A stretch of 64,000 bases of DNA from Lachnospiraceae bacterium (GCA_017482005.1 JAFUOI010000007.1:1-64000), one strand, 5' to 3'; shown: positions 51,190 through 61,099, numbered from the stretch's first letter. Numbers and translations are program-made. Notes: a model not told the origin generated them from the letters alone.

Positions 51190-51912
51190 ATGAAATGTTT
51201 AATTTGCGGAAGTGATTCTTCAAGTGAAGTTTGTAACAAGTGTATTCGACTTGAGAAGATTATTTATCAGAAAGAGTGGGTTTCAAGAGAAGGTGGACTC
51301 ATTAAGAAAAGCGAGGATTTCCGTGTGGCAATTTCCAATCTTCGTATCAGCGGTCGTGTATCTCTTGCAGATAATCCTAAGGGAACAAATGCCCGCCTTG
51401 ACAATTTCTCTCACTATTTAATGAATGTAAGAGAGTGTTCGCAGGTTACATACGGCGGAAAGAAAACATTAATGGTTACAATCGAGAATAAAGGAGAAGG
51501 TGCATACACAAGATATTGTTTCCTTCCTGGATTTGATGAAGGTGACCAGTTTGTAAATGCCATTTTCGATGCTAAGACAAAGGCGGCATCTTTGACAGAA
51601 CGTATTCGTCAGAGTAGTGGTCTTGCAAGTACACCGGTTGAAGTAACACAGACGGTTGCAAGTTCTGATTTCCGTCTGAATGCAGCAGCAACTGCAGCAG
51701 CAGCGGTTTCAAGACCGGCAGCAGCTCCGACAGCGGCTCCGAAACCGGCAGCAGCTCCGGCAAGTTCTGATACGGTTGCCCTTGCAGGTATTGCATCAGA
51801 TATTTCTGAATTTGAGACAAAGATTAAGAAACTGAAAGTATTACGTGACAACGGTATCTTAAGTGAAGAAGAGTACGAGGCAGAAAAGAAGAAATTAGTA
51901 AGTATTTTCTAA
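51190..51912 (+). CDS. Zinc-ribbon and SHOCT-domain protein
   Basis: A 240-residue protein: an N-terminal CLIC ... CNKC zinc ribbon (residues 3-18), a central domain of unknown type, an Ala/Pro linker (about 158-195), and a C-terminal SHOCT helix pair (KLKVLRDNGILSEEEYEAEKK). SHOCT regions often mediate oligomerisation. The function is unknown. GGGAGTGTGAACGT precedes the ATG, and a short hairpin (GGGCTG/CAGCTC, about 51950-51980) follows. Confidence 0.82.
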   Translation: MKCLICGSDSSSEVCNKCIRLEKIIYQKEWVSREGGLIKKSEDFRVAISNLRISGRVSLADNPKGTNARLDNFSHYLMNVRECSQVTYGGKKTLMVTIENKGEGAYTRYCFLPGFDEGDQFVNAIFDAKTKAASLTERIRQSSGLASTPVEVTQTVASSDFRLNAAATAAAAVSRPAAAPTAAPKPAAAPASSDTVALAGIASDISEFETKIKKLKVLRDNGILSEEEYEAEKKKLVSIF

Positions 51913-52060
51913 CAGAAAATAAGGAAAAGGTGAAATTTATTATATACAAGGGCTGTTTGATGAATTCAGGCAGCTCTTTTCGTTGTTTTGGCTTGCTTTT
52001 CCACTATATTTTGTATAAAATGATATGTGGTTTTACTAACGATTTTTTGGGAGGATGGAA

Positions 52061-53554
52061 ATGCGAGGAATTGACACAGAAGTTCGCAAAGTGCGTAAGC
52101 GGGTGTTTAAAGAAGTTGCCAATCTGGCATATAATTCTGAAAATTTAATCGATGATATGGAAGCACTTCCATATAAGATTGTAGATAATGAAGATACAGA
52201 ATATTGGGAGAGTTTTTATAGAGAAAGGGCTGTTGTCAGGGAGCGTATTCGTCTTGCAATGGGAATGTCACTGCGTCCGGAAGATGCACCTGTTCATGTA
52301 TCACAAGGTGTGGAAGAGAGTAATATTGCCGAGAAGTATTATGAACCACCTCTTATGCAGGTTATTCCGTCGGCATGTAATTCCTGTCCGGAAAACAAGT
52401 ACGAAGTGACAAATAAATGTATGGGTTGTCTGGCTCATCCATGTAATGAGGTTTGTCCGCGCGGAGCCATATCAATGAAAAACGGTCGTTCTTATATTGA
52501 TCAGGAAAAATGTATCAAATGCGGAAAATGTAAATCAGTTTGTCCGTATGATGCGATTTCTCATCAGGTTCGTCCATGTGCAGCAGCGTGTGGTGTCGGT
52601 GCAATTAAAAGTGATGAACGTGGAAGAGCAAAGATTGACAATGATCTTTGTGTATCTTGCGGACAGTGTATGGTAAGTTGTCCGTTTGGTGCCATTGCAG
52701 ATAAATCTCAGATTTTCCAGTTGATTCGTGCGATGCAGTCCGGTAAAAAGATTATTGCACAGGTTGCACCTGCGTTTGTTGGGCAGTTTGGTAAAGATGT
52801 CACACCGGATAAGTTTAAAACAGCATTAAAACAGCTTGGCTTTGCCGAGGTATATGAGACTGCAATCGGTGCAGATCTTGGGGCACTGGCAGAGGCGGAG
52901 CACTATGTAAAAGAGGTTGCGACAGGAGAAGTGCCGTTTCTATTAACCAGTTGCTGTCCTTCTTGGTCAGTGCTTGCTAAGAAATTTTTCCCGGAGACCA
53001 TTGATAAAATTTCAAATGCCCTTACTCCGATGGTGGCGACGGCGCGTGTCATTAAGGAAGAGCATCCGGATGCAAGTGTTGTGTTTATCGGTCCTTGCGC
53101 ATCAAAGAAACTGGAAGCATCAAGAAGAACCGTGCGTTCAGACGTGGATTTTGTTATTACATTTGAAGAGCTCGTTGGTATGTTTGAGGCAAAAGGCATT
53201 TTATTGGATGAGATAAAGGCGATGGATAAGATGGAGGATGCAACAGGTGCGGGCCGCGGATACGGTGTCGCAGGCGGAGTTGCTTCTGCCATTGAAGATG
53301 TAATCAGAGAAAATTATCCGGATGTTGAGGTGAATATTGAACATGCGGAAAGTTTAGCAGAATGTAAAAAGATGCTGATGCTTGCCAAGATGGGCAAGAA
53401 AAACGGTTGTTTGATTGAGGGTATGGCCTGCCCGGGCGGTTGTGTAGCAGGAGCCGGAACGAACATTGCTGTTGCACAGGCAACCAAAGAGGTTAATAAT
53501 TTCAAGGCAAATTCGGAGCAGCAACTTCCGAAGATGGAGGGACAAAATGAGTAA
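52061..53554 (+). CDS. [FeFe] hydrogenase, monomeric group-B-like
   Basis: A 497-residue iron hydrogenase: N-terminal ferredoxin-like clusters (CNSC ... [38 protein letters not shown]) and the H-cluster domain with L1 TSCCPSW, L2 [12 protein letters not shown] and L3 [12 protein letters not shown]. The L2 form GPCASKK, rather than MPCTAKK, points to group B, whose members may sense or produce H2. Two ATG codons (52055, 52061) exist; GGGAGG fits the second. It overlaps gltX by 8 bases. No maturation genes (hydEFG) are in the window. Confidence 0.92.
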   Translation: MRGIDTEVRKVRKRVFKEVANLAYNSENLIDDMEALPYKIVDNEDTEYWESFYRERAVVRERIRLAMGMSLRPEDAPVHVSQGVEESNIAEKYYEPPLMQVIPSACNSCPENKYEVTNKCMGCLAHPCNEVCPRGAISMKNGRSYIDQEKCIKCGKCKSVCPYDAISHQVRPCAAACGVGAIKSDERGRAKIDNDLCVSCGQCMVSCPFGAIADKSQIFQLIRAMQSGKKIIAQVAPAFVGQFGKDVTPDKFKTALKQLGFAEVYETAIGADLGALAEAEHYVKEVATGEVPFLLTSCCPSWSVLAKKFFPETIDKISNALTPMVATARVIKEEHPDASVVFIGPCASKKLEASRRTVRSDVDFVITFEELVGMFEAKGILLDEIKAMDKMEDATGAGRGYGVAGGVASAIEDVIRENYPDVEVNIEHAESLAECKKMLMLAKMGKKNGCLIEGMACPGGCVAGAGTNIAVAQATKEVNNFKANSEQQLPKMEGQNE

Positions 53555-55016
53555 GACAAGAACAAGATTTGCACCGAGTCCGACCGGACGAATGCATGTA
53601 GGAAATCTGCGTACGGCATTATATGCGTACTTGATTACAAAACATGAAGGAGGAGATTTTATTCTTCGAATAGAAGATACCGATCAGGAAAGATTGGTAG
53701 AAGGTGCGGTTGATATTATTTACCGTACACTTGCAAACACGGGACTTGTGCATGACGAGGGACCGGACAAAGATAAAGGATTCGGACCTTATGTACAGAG
53801 CGAACGACAGGAAAAAGGTATCTATCTTGAATATGCAAAGAAACTTATTGAAAAAGGAGAAGCATATTATTGTTTCTGTGATAAAGAAAGACTTGATTCA
53901 CTTCATCAGGTGATTACAACAGCAAGTGGTGAGACAAAGGAAATCAATGTATATGATAAACACTGTCTTTCACTTTCGAAAGAGGAAGTAGAAGCAAAAC
54001 TTGCATCAGGTGTTCCTTATGTTATCCGTCAGAATGTACCTCGCGAGGGAACAACGACATTCCATGATGAACTTTACGGAGATATTTCCGTGGATAATGC
54101 AGAACTGGATGATATGATTCTCATTAAGTCCGATGGATACCCGACTTATAACTTTGCTAACGTTGTGGATGATCATTTGATGGAAATCACACATGTAGTT
54201 CGTGGAAATGAGTATTTGTCATCTTCTCCGAAATACAACCGTCTGTACGATGCATTTGGCTGGGAAATACCTAAGTATGTTCATTGTCCGCTGATTACAG
54301 ATGAAAATCATCAGAAATTATCCAAACGATGCGGACATTCTTCTTATGAAGATTTAGTTGAACAGGGATTTTTGACAGAAGCGATTGTTAACTTCGTGGC
54401 ACTGCTTGGATGGAGTCCGGCGAGCAATCAGGAGATTTTTTCCTTGGACGAGCTCGTAAAAGAATTTGACTATCTTCATATGTCGAAATCACCGGCTGTG
54501 TTTGACTATACAAAACTAAAATGGATGAATGGTGAATACATTAAGAAAATGGAGTTTGATGCGTTTTATGACATGGCGCTTCCATACATTAAAGAAGTTA
54601 TTACAAGGGATATTGATTTAAAGAAAATTGCCGAGATGGTTAAGACCAGAATTGAAATTTTCCCGGATATCAAAGACTTGATTGACTTCTTTGAAACACT
54701 GCCGGAATACGATCCGGAAATGTATGTTCATAAGAAGATGAAAACGACCAAAGAATCTGCGCTTGAGGTTCTTAAAGAACTTCTTCCGATTCTGGAAGAA
54801 TTGGATGATTACAGCAATGATTCTTTGTATCAGACATTAGTCTCTTATGTAGAGAAAAAGGGATGCAAGAACGGATTTGCCATGTGGCCGGTTCGTACAG
54901 CGGTGTCGGGAAAGCAGATGACACCTGCAGGTGCGACAGAAATTATGGAGGTTCTCGGAAAAGAAGAATCTCTGATCCGTATCAAAAGAGGTATTGCGTT
55001 ATTAGAGCAGAGCTAA
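53547..55016 (+). CDS. gltX: Glutamyl-tRNA synthetase
   Basis: A 489-residue class I synthetase: [19 protein letters not shown] (HIGH-like), [14 protein letters not shown], and HQKLSKRCG (KMSKS-like). The MHVGNLRT form is usual in Clostridia, where GltX may also charge tRNA-Gln before transamidation. The real start is the ATG at 53547, inside the hydrogenase gene end (overlap 8 bases), with AAGATGGAGGGA upstream. The 3' end overlaps the helicase gene. Confidence 0.94.
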   Translation: MSKTRTRFAPSPTGRMHVGNLRTALYAYLITKHEGGDFILRIEDTDQERLVEGAVDIIYRTLANTGLVHDEGPDKDKGFGPYVQSERQEKGIYLEYAKKLIEKGEAYYCFCDKERLDSLHQVITTASGETKEINVYDKHCLSLSKEEVEAKLASGVPYVIRQNVPREGTTTFHDELYGDISVDNAELDDMILIKSDGYPTYNFANVVDDHLMEITHVVRGNEYLSSSPKYNRLYDAFGWEIPKYVHCPLITDENHQKLSKRCGHSSYEDLVEQGFLTEAIVNFVALLGWSPASNQEIFSLDELVKEFDYLHMSKSPAVFDYTKLKWMNGEYIKKMEFDAFYDMALPYIKEVITRDIDLKKIAEMVKTRIEIFPDIKDLIDFFETLPEYDPEMYVHKKMKTTKESALEVLKELLPILEELDDYSNDSLYQTLVSYVEKKGCKNGFAMWPVRTAVSGKQMTPAGATEIMEVLGKEESLIRIKRGIALLEQS

Positions 55017-57025
55017 AGGCGACCCGGAAGCAGTGGGAAGCCATCACATTCACGGAAGGGACCATGCTTGTATTGGCTGGTCCCGGAAGTGGGAAAACCC
55101 ATGTCATTTCACAACGGATCCGCTATCTTATTGAGAAGTATGGCGTTGATCCGACGTGTATTCTCACCATTACGTTCACAAAAGCTGCGGCATCGGAGAT
55201 GAAACGACGCTGCGTAGATATATGTCCGCGGGCAGGCGCGGCAGTCTTCGGAACCTTTCATTCCGTTTTTTATCATTTTTTACGCAAATCAGAGAGATAT
55301 CAAAAATTTACCCTAATTAATGAAAAACAAAAGAAGCAGATTGTTCAAAAATTACTTCCGCTTAAAGATAAAACAGAGTTGCAAAAGAAATATGCTGTTG
55401 AGATTATGCTTCAAAGAATCAGCAGGTATAAAAACAGTCAAATAGAGTCGGAGGAGACGGACAGCACATTTAAAAATGTATTTGAACAGTATTGTCATAT
55501 ATGCTATGAACAGGAGTTGCTTGATTTTGATGACATGATTCTTTTATGTCAGAAAATGTTTGATGAATGTCCACAGGAGAGAGAAAAATGGCAAAAGCGT
55601 TTTTTGTATGTCTTGGTGGATGAGTTTCAGGATGTAAACGGCAGACAGTATGAACTTACAAAACAATTAGTTGCCCGAAACGGTAATCTGTTTGTTGTGG
55701 GAGATGACGATCAGGCTATTTATTCATTCCGAGGGGCAGATCCGGGATATATGAAGCGTTTTTCGGAAGATTTTCCGGATTGTAAGACGATATGTTTAGA
55801 GGAAAATTTCCGTTGCGGAAGCCGGATTGTTGCAGTGTCGTCTGAGAGTATCGGAAATAATGGACAACGATTTTTAAAGACAATTCGCTCTTCGGTAAGT
55901 TATGAGGACAGCGTGATTTTTCAATCTTTTGAAACAAGGGAAAAAGAGATGGAATATCTGTCGGAAATTATTTTGAAGTTTTCGGAAAAGCAGAAACAAG
56001 AAAATATATTGCCGGATAAACCGATAACAACGGCGGTTCTTGTAAGAACAAATCAGCAGGCAGAATATATTGCGGAAATACTTCGCTATGAAAACATAGA
56101 TTGCATAGTCAGAGAAAAAAGAAGATGTTTTTATGAAAATATATGGGTGCAGGATATTCTTGCAGTATTGCGTTTTGCAACACAAGGATATAACAGAAGA
56201 GATTTGATTGTTTTTATGAATAAGCCATATCGCGGACTTACGCGCAATATGTTGAAATCTGAGAAGGTAGACTTACATAATATATATGAAAATGCTGTGA
56301 AAATAGGGCAAAAAGAAGTGGCAGAAGATATTAATAAGCTGGAGAAGCAATGTCGTATATTACAGAATATGGATGCATATGGAGCAATTCTATTCGTATT
56401 GCGTGGAATGAAATATCAGTCCTATATGGAGGAGACAGCAGACGGGGAAGAAAGCATTTGGGAGCACATGAATGTCGTTATATGTGAATTGGAGGAAAGG
56501 GCAAGGCGGTTTCAAAATGTATCGGATTTTTTGAAATATGCGGATAGTTATGTCAGTGCATTTGCGGAGGGTGAACAGAAGAAAAATGATGCAAAATTGT
56601 CACAAGATAACCAATCAGAACCGGAGAACATGGTTCAGATTATGACCTATCATGCTTCCAAGGGGCTTGAATTTGACAGAGTATTTTTGCCGATGTTATG
56701 TAATGGAATAGTGCCTCACGGTCATATGTTGAATACAGAGCAAATGGAGGAAGAACGACGGATGTTTTATGTTGCTGTGACACGCGCAAAAAAAGAGTTG
56801 TATTTGTCATGGTATGGGAAAGAGCCGGATAAAGATGCCTCTCTGTTTATTAGAGAGATAAAAAAGGGCTGTTCGAAAGAACAGCCCGGGGATTACAGTA
56901 GTTCATCAAACTCTGCGTTGTCAAGGTATTCATCAAAGGCGTCGGAAACTGCTTCGTATTCCGCGTCATCCTCAATGAAAAAGAGTTCCGGTTCGGCATT
57001 TGGATCGCTTTCATCCTCTTTGTAG
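55001..57025 (+). CDS. UvrD/Rep-family ATP-dependent DNA helicase (probable ATT start)
   Basis: An SF1A 3'-5' helicase: Q-motif-like ATRKQWEAI, Walker A GPGSGKT (residues 27-33), Walker B DEFQDVN, motif [16 protein letters not shown], motif [14 protein letters not shown] and motif [14 protein letters not shown]. No ATG/GTG/TTG fits: the next ATG (residue 22) would cut the Q motif, and the ATG at 54863 starts inside gltX with an unrelated 46-residue tail. AGAGG at 54987-54991 stands 9 bases before ATT at 55001. The Ser-rich last 50 residues are read antisense through the DUF1292 gene, so the natural stop may be missing. Confidence 0.8.
   Translation: MRAELKATRKQWEAITFTEGTMLVLAGPGSGKTHVISQRIRYLIEKYGVDPTCILTITFTKAAASEMKRRCVDICPRAGAAVFGTFHSVFYHFLRKSERYQKFTLINEKQKKQIVQKLLPLKDKTELQKKYAVEIMLQRISRYKNSQIESEETDSTFKNVFEQYCHICYEQELLDFDDMILLCQKMFDECPQEREKWQKRFLYVLVDEFQDVNGRQYELTKQLVARNGNLFVVGDDDQAIYSFRGADPGYMKRFSEDFPDCKTICLEENFRCGSRIVAVSSESIGNNGQRFLKTIRSSVSYEDSVIFQSFETREKEMEYLSEIILKFSEKQKQENILPDKPITTAVLVRTNQQAEYIAEILRYENIDCIVREKRRCFYENIWVQDILAVLRFATQGYNRRDLIVFMNKPYRGLTRNMLKSEKVDLHNIYENAVKIGQKEVAEDINKLEKQCRILQNMDAYGAILFVLRGMKYQSYMEETADGEESIWEHMNVVICELEERARRFQNVSDFLKYADSYVSAFAEGEQKKNDAKLSQDNQSEPENMVQIMTYHASKGLEFDRVFLPMLCNGIVPHGHMLNTEQMEEERRMFYVAVTRAKKELYLSWYGKEPDKDASLFIREIKKGCSKEQPGDYSSSSNSALSRYSSKASETASYSASSSMKKSSGSAFGSLSSSL
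56860..56887 (-). terminator. Terminator of the DUF1292 gene
   Basis: GGGCTGTTC and GAACAGCCC with a 4-base loop (56866-56887); on the minus strand a T-run follows (56860-56865). The plus strand, on which the helicase gene reads, has no T-run. Confidence 0.85.
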
Positions 57026-57216
57026 CCGTAAATCCATACTTCTCCGTCGGTATTTTCGCCCTTTTCGTCAAGAGGAAGGAGAACAATATAGTCTTTTGAA
57101 GCTACAGTAAGAATTGTTATAATCGCACATGTGACTTCTTCACCGTTATCGAGTGTCATGGTCACAGTCATTTCTTCGTCATATTCATTATTTTGGATGC
57201 TTTCTTTTTTGCTCAT
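56893..57216 (-). CDS. DUF1292-family protein
   Basis: A 107-residue, very acidic protein of the DUF1292 (YrzB-like) family: [46 protein letters not shown], and a Glu/Asp-rich tail. Function unknown. The minus-strand ATG at 57214-57216 has GAAAGGA upstream; the longer frame upstream is not supported. Its 3' end overlaps the helicase gene by 133 bases on the opposite strand. Confidence 0.88.
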   Translation of the reverse strand: MSKKESIQNNEYDEEMTVTMTLDNGEEVTCAIITILTVASKDYIVLLPLDEKGENTDGEVWIYGYKEDESDPNAEPELFFIEDDAEYEAVSDAFDEYLDNAEFDELL

Positions 57217-57326
57217 AAGAATCAATCCTTTCTTTTTTTCGTTATCATAGCATGAATTTTTTGAAATGAAAAGGATAAAACAAGAAAGGAAAAGAATTGT
57301 CAGAAAATTATCGTTAAAACGCCGTG

Positions 57327-57371
57327 TTTTTGTGCAAATTAGCAGAAAATTATTGACATTTTGCACAAAAA
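57327..57371. promoter_or_regulatory. 12-bp inverted repeat over the sirtuin-like gene promoter
   Basis: TTTTTGTGCAAA (57327-57338) and TTTGCACAAAAA (57360-57371), 21 bases apart, straddling the -35 box. This could be a regulator binding site for either divergent gene. Confidence 0.5.
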
Positions 57372-57381
57372 TATATACAAT
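57353..57381 (+). promoter_or_regulatory. Promoter of the sirtuin-like gene
   Basis: TTGACA (57353-57358), 17 bases, TACAAT (57376-57381); near consensus. Confidence 0.8.
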
Positions 57382-57402
57382 ATTTGAAAGGGAGATGATA
57401 GT

Positions 57403-58170
57403 ATGACGATACAAATGAATCCAACAGAAAAATGGAATATTGATGAAAAAATTGATTATGCGAAAAGAATTATATCGCAGTCAGATAATATAGTATGTTT
57501 ATCGGGAGTCGGTGTAGTAATGGAATGCGGCGCATTAAATTTTAACAGAGATGATGTTGCCTACCGCATTGAAGAGGAGTATGGCAGATGTCCTGAGGAA
57601 ATTATGGCTTCCGTTTTTTATAATGTCAGAATGAAACAGTTTTATGATTTTTATAAAAAGGAACTTTTGAGTTTAAAACTTGAACCGTCTGCAACATACG
57701 AAGCACTACACAAATTACAGGAAACAGGAAAGCTGAAAGCATGTATTACATATAATATTTACGGTCTTGCAGGGCAGATGGGAATCGATCATGTATACGA
57801 ATTAGATGGAAGTATACACAATAATTGGTGCAGTAAGTGCGGTAAGACATTTTCCATGGAATATCTTCGTGATAGTGAAGGCGTGCCTCTGTGTGATTCG
57901 TGTAAAGGAGCAATCCGACCGGGAATACGTTTGCATGGTGAGCGGATGAGAAACAATTTGTTGACCAAAGCTGCCAATGCATGTGCAGAAGCAGATGTTC
58001 TCCTTGTATTAGGTACCAATTTGTTTGATGATATGGTACAGTTTGCAGTAAATCATTATCAGGGGGACAAGTTGATCCTTGTGACGGCGCATGATCATTT
58101 TACGGACAAAGCAGCCGACCTTGTAATTCATGAGTATGTAAAAGATATCCTTCCAAAGATTGTGCCGTAA
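57403..58170 (+). CDS. Divergent Sir2-family protein, catalytic residues changed
   Basis: A 255-residue Sir2-fold protein with the zinc site intact (Cys143, Cys146, Cys164, Cys167) and GVGVVMECGALNFN in place of GAGxSxxSGIPDFR. The NAD motif TQNID reads TYNIY (residues 116-120), and the catalytic His of ELHGS is Asp (D135 in ELDGS). It is therefore unlikely to be an ordinary deacetylase; it might bind NAD or ADP-ribose without catalysis, or use different chemistry. AAAGGGAGATGATAGT precedes the ATG. Confidence 0.82.
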   Translation: MTIQMNPTEKWNIDEKIDYAKRIISQSDNIVCLSGVGVVMECGALNFNRDDVAYRIEEEYGRCPEEIMASVFYNVRMKQFYDFYKKELLSLKLEPSATYEALHKLQETGKLKACITYNIYGLAGQMGIDHVYELDGSIHNNWCSKCGKTFSMEYLRDSEGVPLCDSCKGAIRPGIRLHGERMRNNLLTKAANACAEADVLLVLGTNLFDDMVQFAVNHYQGDKLILVTAHDHFTDKAADLVIHEYVKDILPKIVP

Positions 58171-58188
58171 TCTTTTTTGTGGTACAAT
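58160..58188 (+). promoter_or_regulatory. Promoter of the GlgX-like gene
   Basis: TTGTGC (58160-58165), 17 bases, TACAAT (58183-58188). A weak terminator stem of the sirtuin-like gene (AAAGATT/AATCTTT, 58155-58175) overlaps it. Confidence 0.55.
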
Positions 58189-58227
58189 AGTGCTGTAATT
58201 TTTGTTATAAAGTTCAGGGAGAATTAA

Positions 58228-60156
58228 ATGAAATTGGAATACAGCACGAAACTCGGATATCCGTACCCAATGGGTTTATCAATGCGCGATGGCGCAATTA
58301 ATATTGTAATTGAGTTTCCGCACAGTCCGAAACGGGGATGTGGTATCATTTTGTGTACCGCAAATCATGAGGCTATGCGGATTCCTTTTTGCGAAGATTA
58401 TCGTATAGGCGACTTATATTGTGTAAAACTTGAAGGAATCCGAGTGAAGAAATTCACATATCAATTTTATGTAGATGATATTGTTTTTTGTGATCCCTAT
58501 GCGCGCAAGATAGCAGGCCGTGAAAAGTGGGGCAAACCAAACGGTGAAAAAGCACAATTGTTTGCGGAGTTTGATACAGAGACGGATACCTTCCAGTGGG
58601 GAGACGACAAATGTCTTTGTATTCCTTATGAGGACTCGATCATTTACAGTCTGCACATGCGTGGATTTACGAAACATCCTTCCTCAAAGGTTAGATATAA
58701 GGGGACATTTGAAGGTTTAACGGAGAAAATTGAATATTTAAAGGAACTTGGTGTAACAGCTGTTGAGTGTATGCCAATCTATGAATTTAATGAGATTATA
58801 TATAATCCCGCATATACGACTTTTAAAGTACAGCAGCTTCCTTTTGCAGAAGAAAAAAACATATGGGAATATCGAATCAATTATTGGGGATTTTCTGAGA
58901 AAGACAATTATTATTTTGCGCCGAAATATTCTTATGGTGCAGGAAACGATCCGGTTTCTTCCTGTAAACAAATGGTACGCATGCTGCATAGCCGGGGAAT
59001 AGAATGCATTATGCAGATTTATTTTTCAAAGGATCAAACGCCGGCATTTATACAGGAAGTTCTACGTTTCTGGGTGATGGAATATCATATGGATGGATTT
59101 CATTTGCTTGGAATCGGATTGCCTATGGAACTGATTGGAAATGATCCTATACTTAAACGCACGAAAATATACTGCGAAACGACTATGGCAGACAGGGTTT
59201 ATGCGGAGCAGGCAAAGGCTCCTGAGTTCCGTAATCTTGGATGCTATCGGGAAGATTTCCGTTTTGACAGCCGTAAATTCTTAAAAGGTGATGAAGATAT
59301 GCTTAGCCGTATGGGGGCATATATGAAAGAAAACAGCGAGAAAGAGGCTCAGATTCATCATATCACGGATTATAGAGGATTTACGTTGCTTGATCTTGTT
59401 TCCTATGACAGGAAGCATAACGAGGAGAACGGTGAAGAAAACCGTGACGGAAGCGATTACAACTATAGCTGGAACTGCGGTGCAGAAGGTCCTTCCCGTA
59501 AAAAGGCGATACAATCGCTGAGATTGTCACAGCGTAAAAATGCACTTTCGTTTTTGCTTTTGGCACAGGCTACTCCTCTTTTGATGGCAGGGGATGAGTG
59601 CGGACATTCCACCGGTGGAAATAACAATGCCTATTGTCAGGATAATAAAGTCAATTGGCTGAATTGGAATTTTGACAAACAAGGACAGGAACTTTTTGAA
59701 TTTACAAAAAAAGTAATTGCATTTAGGAAAGAACATCCGATTCTGCATTCCAAAAAACTTATGCGTGCGGCGGATTATGAGTCTAAGGGATATCCGGATG
59801 TTTCATATCATGGAGAGCAGGCGTGGTATGCGCAGTTTGAAAATTATAATCGCCATTTCGGGATTATGTATTGTGGTCTTTATGAACAGAAGGAAGATAA
59901 GTCTCCGGATGATTTTGTCTATATCGCATACAATATGCATTGGATTACCCATGAGTTTGCATTGCCTATACTTCCGAAGGATTATGATTGGGAAATAGTA
60001 TATACTACAAGAGCTCTTGCAGATGATAAGCGTGCAGGAGAGCTTTTGTCTGCGCAGGAAAAAGATCAGAAGAAGGTAACGGCTGCTCCGAGAAGTGTTA
60101 TGGTTCTCATAGGTCATAAAACAGCTGCCGAAAAACAAGCCGGGAAAGAAGAATAA
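58228..60156 (+). CDS. GlgX/GH13-like protein lacking catalytic residues
   Basis: A 642-residue member of the GH13 family, with a CBM48-like start, the TIM barrel (YEDSIIYSLHMRGFTKHPSS, ELGVTAVECMPIYEF) and a GlgX-type C-terminus (YDRKHNEENGEENRDG, MAGDECGHSTGGNNNAYCQ). The nucleophile region, normally G-x-R-x-D, reads GFHLL (residues 290-294), so the Arg and Asp are gone. It probably binds glycogen-like glucan without hydrolysis. It is followed after 7 bases by the DUF5662 gene. AGGGAGAATTAA precedes the ATG. Confidence 0.82.
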   Translation: MKLEYSTKLGYPYPMGLSMRDGAINIVIEFPHSPKRGCGIILCTANHEAMRIPFCEDYRIGDLYCVKLEGIRVKKFTYQFYVDDIVFCDPYARKIAGREKWGKPNGEKAQLFAEFDTETDTFQWGDDKCLCIPYEDSIIYSLHMRGFTKHPSSKVRYKGTFEGLTEKIEYLKELGVTAVECMPIYEFNEIIYNPAYTTFKVQQLPFAEEKNIWEYRINYWGFSEKDNYYFAPKYSYGAGNDPVSSCKQMVRMLHSRGIECIMQIYFSKDQTPAFIQEVLRFWVMEYHMDGFHLLGIGLPMELIGNDPILKRTKIYCETTMADRVYAEQAKAPEFRNLGCYREDFRFDSRKFLKGDEDMLSRMGAYMKENSEKEAQIHHITDYRGFTLLDLVSYDRKHNEENGEENRDGSDYNYSWNCGAEGPSRKKAIQSLRLSQRKNALSFLLLAQATPLLMAGDECGHSTGGNNNAYCQDNKVNWLNWNFDKQGQELFEFTKKVIAFRKEHPILHSKKLMRAADYESKGYPDVSYHGEQAWYAQFENYNRHFGIMYCGLYEQKEDKSPDDFVYIAYNMHWITHEFALPILPKDYDWEIVYTTRALADDKRAGELLSAQEKDQKKVTAAPRSVMVLIGHKTAAEKQAGKEE

Positions 60157-60163
60157 AGAGAGA

Positions 60164-60709
60164 ATGAAAGCGTTACAACATTTTAAAACAATCACATATC
60201 ATAAATATCTTGTTATGCAGGGATGCTTTAAGGTGGGACTGTATTGGCAGGGGCTGACCCATGATCTCTCGAAATATATGCCGTCAGAATTTTTGGTGGG
60301 TGCAAAATATTATCAGGGAACGAGAAGCCCAAACAATGCAGAACGGGAAGATAAAGGGTATTCTGCTGCATGGCTTCACCATAAGGGAAGAAATAAACAT
60401 CACTATGAATATTGGATTGATTACAGTACCAAAGAAATCGAGGGTGGTATGCGCCCGGCACAGATGCCTGTACGATATGTTATTGAGATGTTTATGGATA
60501 GAGTGGCCGCAAGTAAAGTGTATAATAAAGAGACATATAAAGACAGCGATCCGCTTAAATATTTTATGAGCGGTAGCAGTTATGATCTTTTACATCCAAA
60601 GACGAGAAGACAATTGGAAATTCTGCTTCGTATGCTTGCGAAACGTGGTGAAAAAGAGACATTTGCATATATACGCAAACGTATTTTAAAGAAATCTTAT
60701 ATATTATAA
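60164..60709 (+). CDS. DUF5662-family protein
   Basis: A 181-residue protein with a His/Asp-rich helical core (QGLTHDLSKYMPSEF, AAWLHHKGRNKHHYEYW, PVRYVIEMFMDRVAASKVY), a pattern of the DUF5662 family that looks like an HD-type metal site. The function is unknown. It starts 7 bases after the GlgX-like gene and is probably coexpressed. AAAGAGAGA precedes the ATG. Confidence 0.82.
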   Translation: MKALQHFKTITYHKYLVMQGCFKVGLYWQGLTHDLSKYMPSEFLVGAKYYQGTRSPNNAEREDKGYSAAWLHHKGRNKHHYEYWIDYSTKEIEGGMRPAQMPVRYVIEMFMDRVAASKVYNKETYKDSDPLKYFMSGSSYDLLHPKTRRQLEILLRMLAKRGEKETFAYIRKRILKKSYIL

Positions 60710-60737
60710 GTGTTCAAGGTATATTGGAACGTGAAAC

Positions 60738-60778
60738 AAACCTCTTTCATATCTTAATGATAAAGAAGGAGGTTTTTT
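60738..60778 (+). terminator. Terminator-like hairpin whose 3' arm contains the next ribosome binding site
   Basis: AAACCTCTTT (60738-60747) pairs with AAAGAAGGAGGTTT (60762-60774) with a one-base bulge, then T-run to 60778. The GGAGG at 60768-60772 is the ribosome binding site of the gene at 60782, nine bases before its ATG. Confidence 0.7.
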
Positions 60779-60781
60779 ATT

Positions 60782-61075
60782 ATGAATTGTTTATGGATTT
60801 TATTATTGCTTTTCTGTTGCAATGGAAATGACAGAGGAGGAAATGAAGGCGATTATTGTAGCATGGGTAATCGCTGCGAGAGAAGAGAAAGAAGAGAATG
60901 CGGGGAGCGTATGTACCATGGTAATACGTGTCCGCGCCCGCCGTTTTCACCGGAGTATGATAGAGAATGTGACCGGAATGATGACAGAAACCGGGACAGA
61001 GGGTGTGAAGCGGAGAGAGACCGTGATTGCAGTTGCAGAGCATCTGAAATAGATCATGACGATTGTGAAGAATAG
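60782..61075 (+). CDS. Small Cys/Arg/Asp-rich protein, unknown
   Basis: A 97-residue protein with a hydrophobic N-terminal segment (MNCLWILLLLFCC) and then a charged stretch very rich in Arg, Asp, Glu and Cys (CERRERRECGERM, RDRGCEAERDRDCSC), with ten or more Cys. No known family. Cys-rich, repetitive charged peptides of this kind are often spore-coat or exosporium proteins in spore-formers; this is inference. The ATG follows GGAGG, which lies within a hairpin. Confidence 0.6.
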   Translation: MNCLWILLLLFCCNGNDRGGNEGDYCSMGNRCERRERRECGERMYHGNTCPRPPFSPEYDRECDRNDDRNRDRGCEAERDRDCSCRASEIDHDDCEE

Positions 61076-61099
61076 GATTGTGAAAACAAAAATGAAAAA

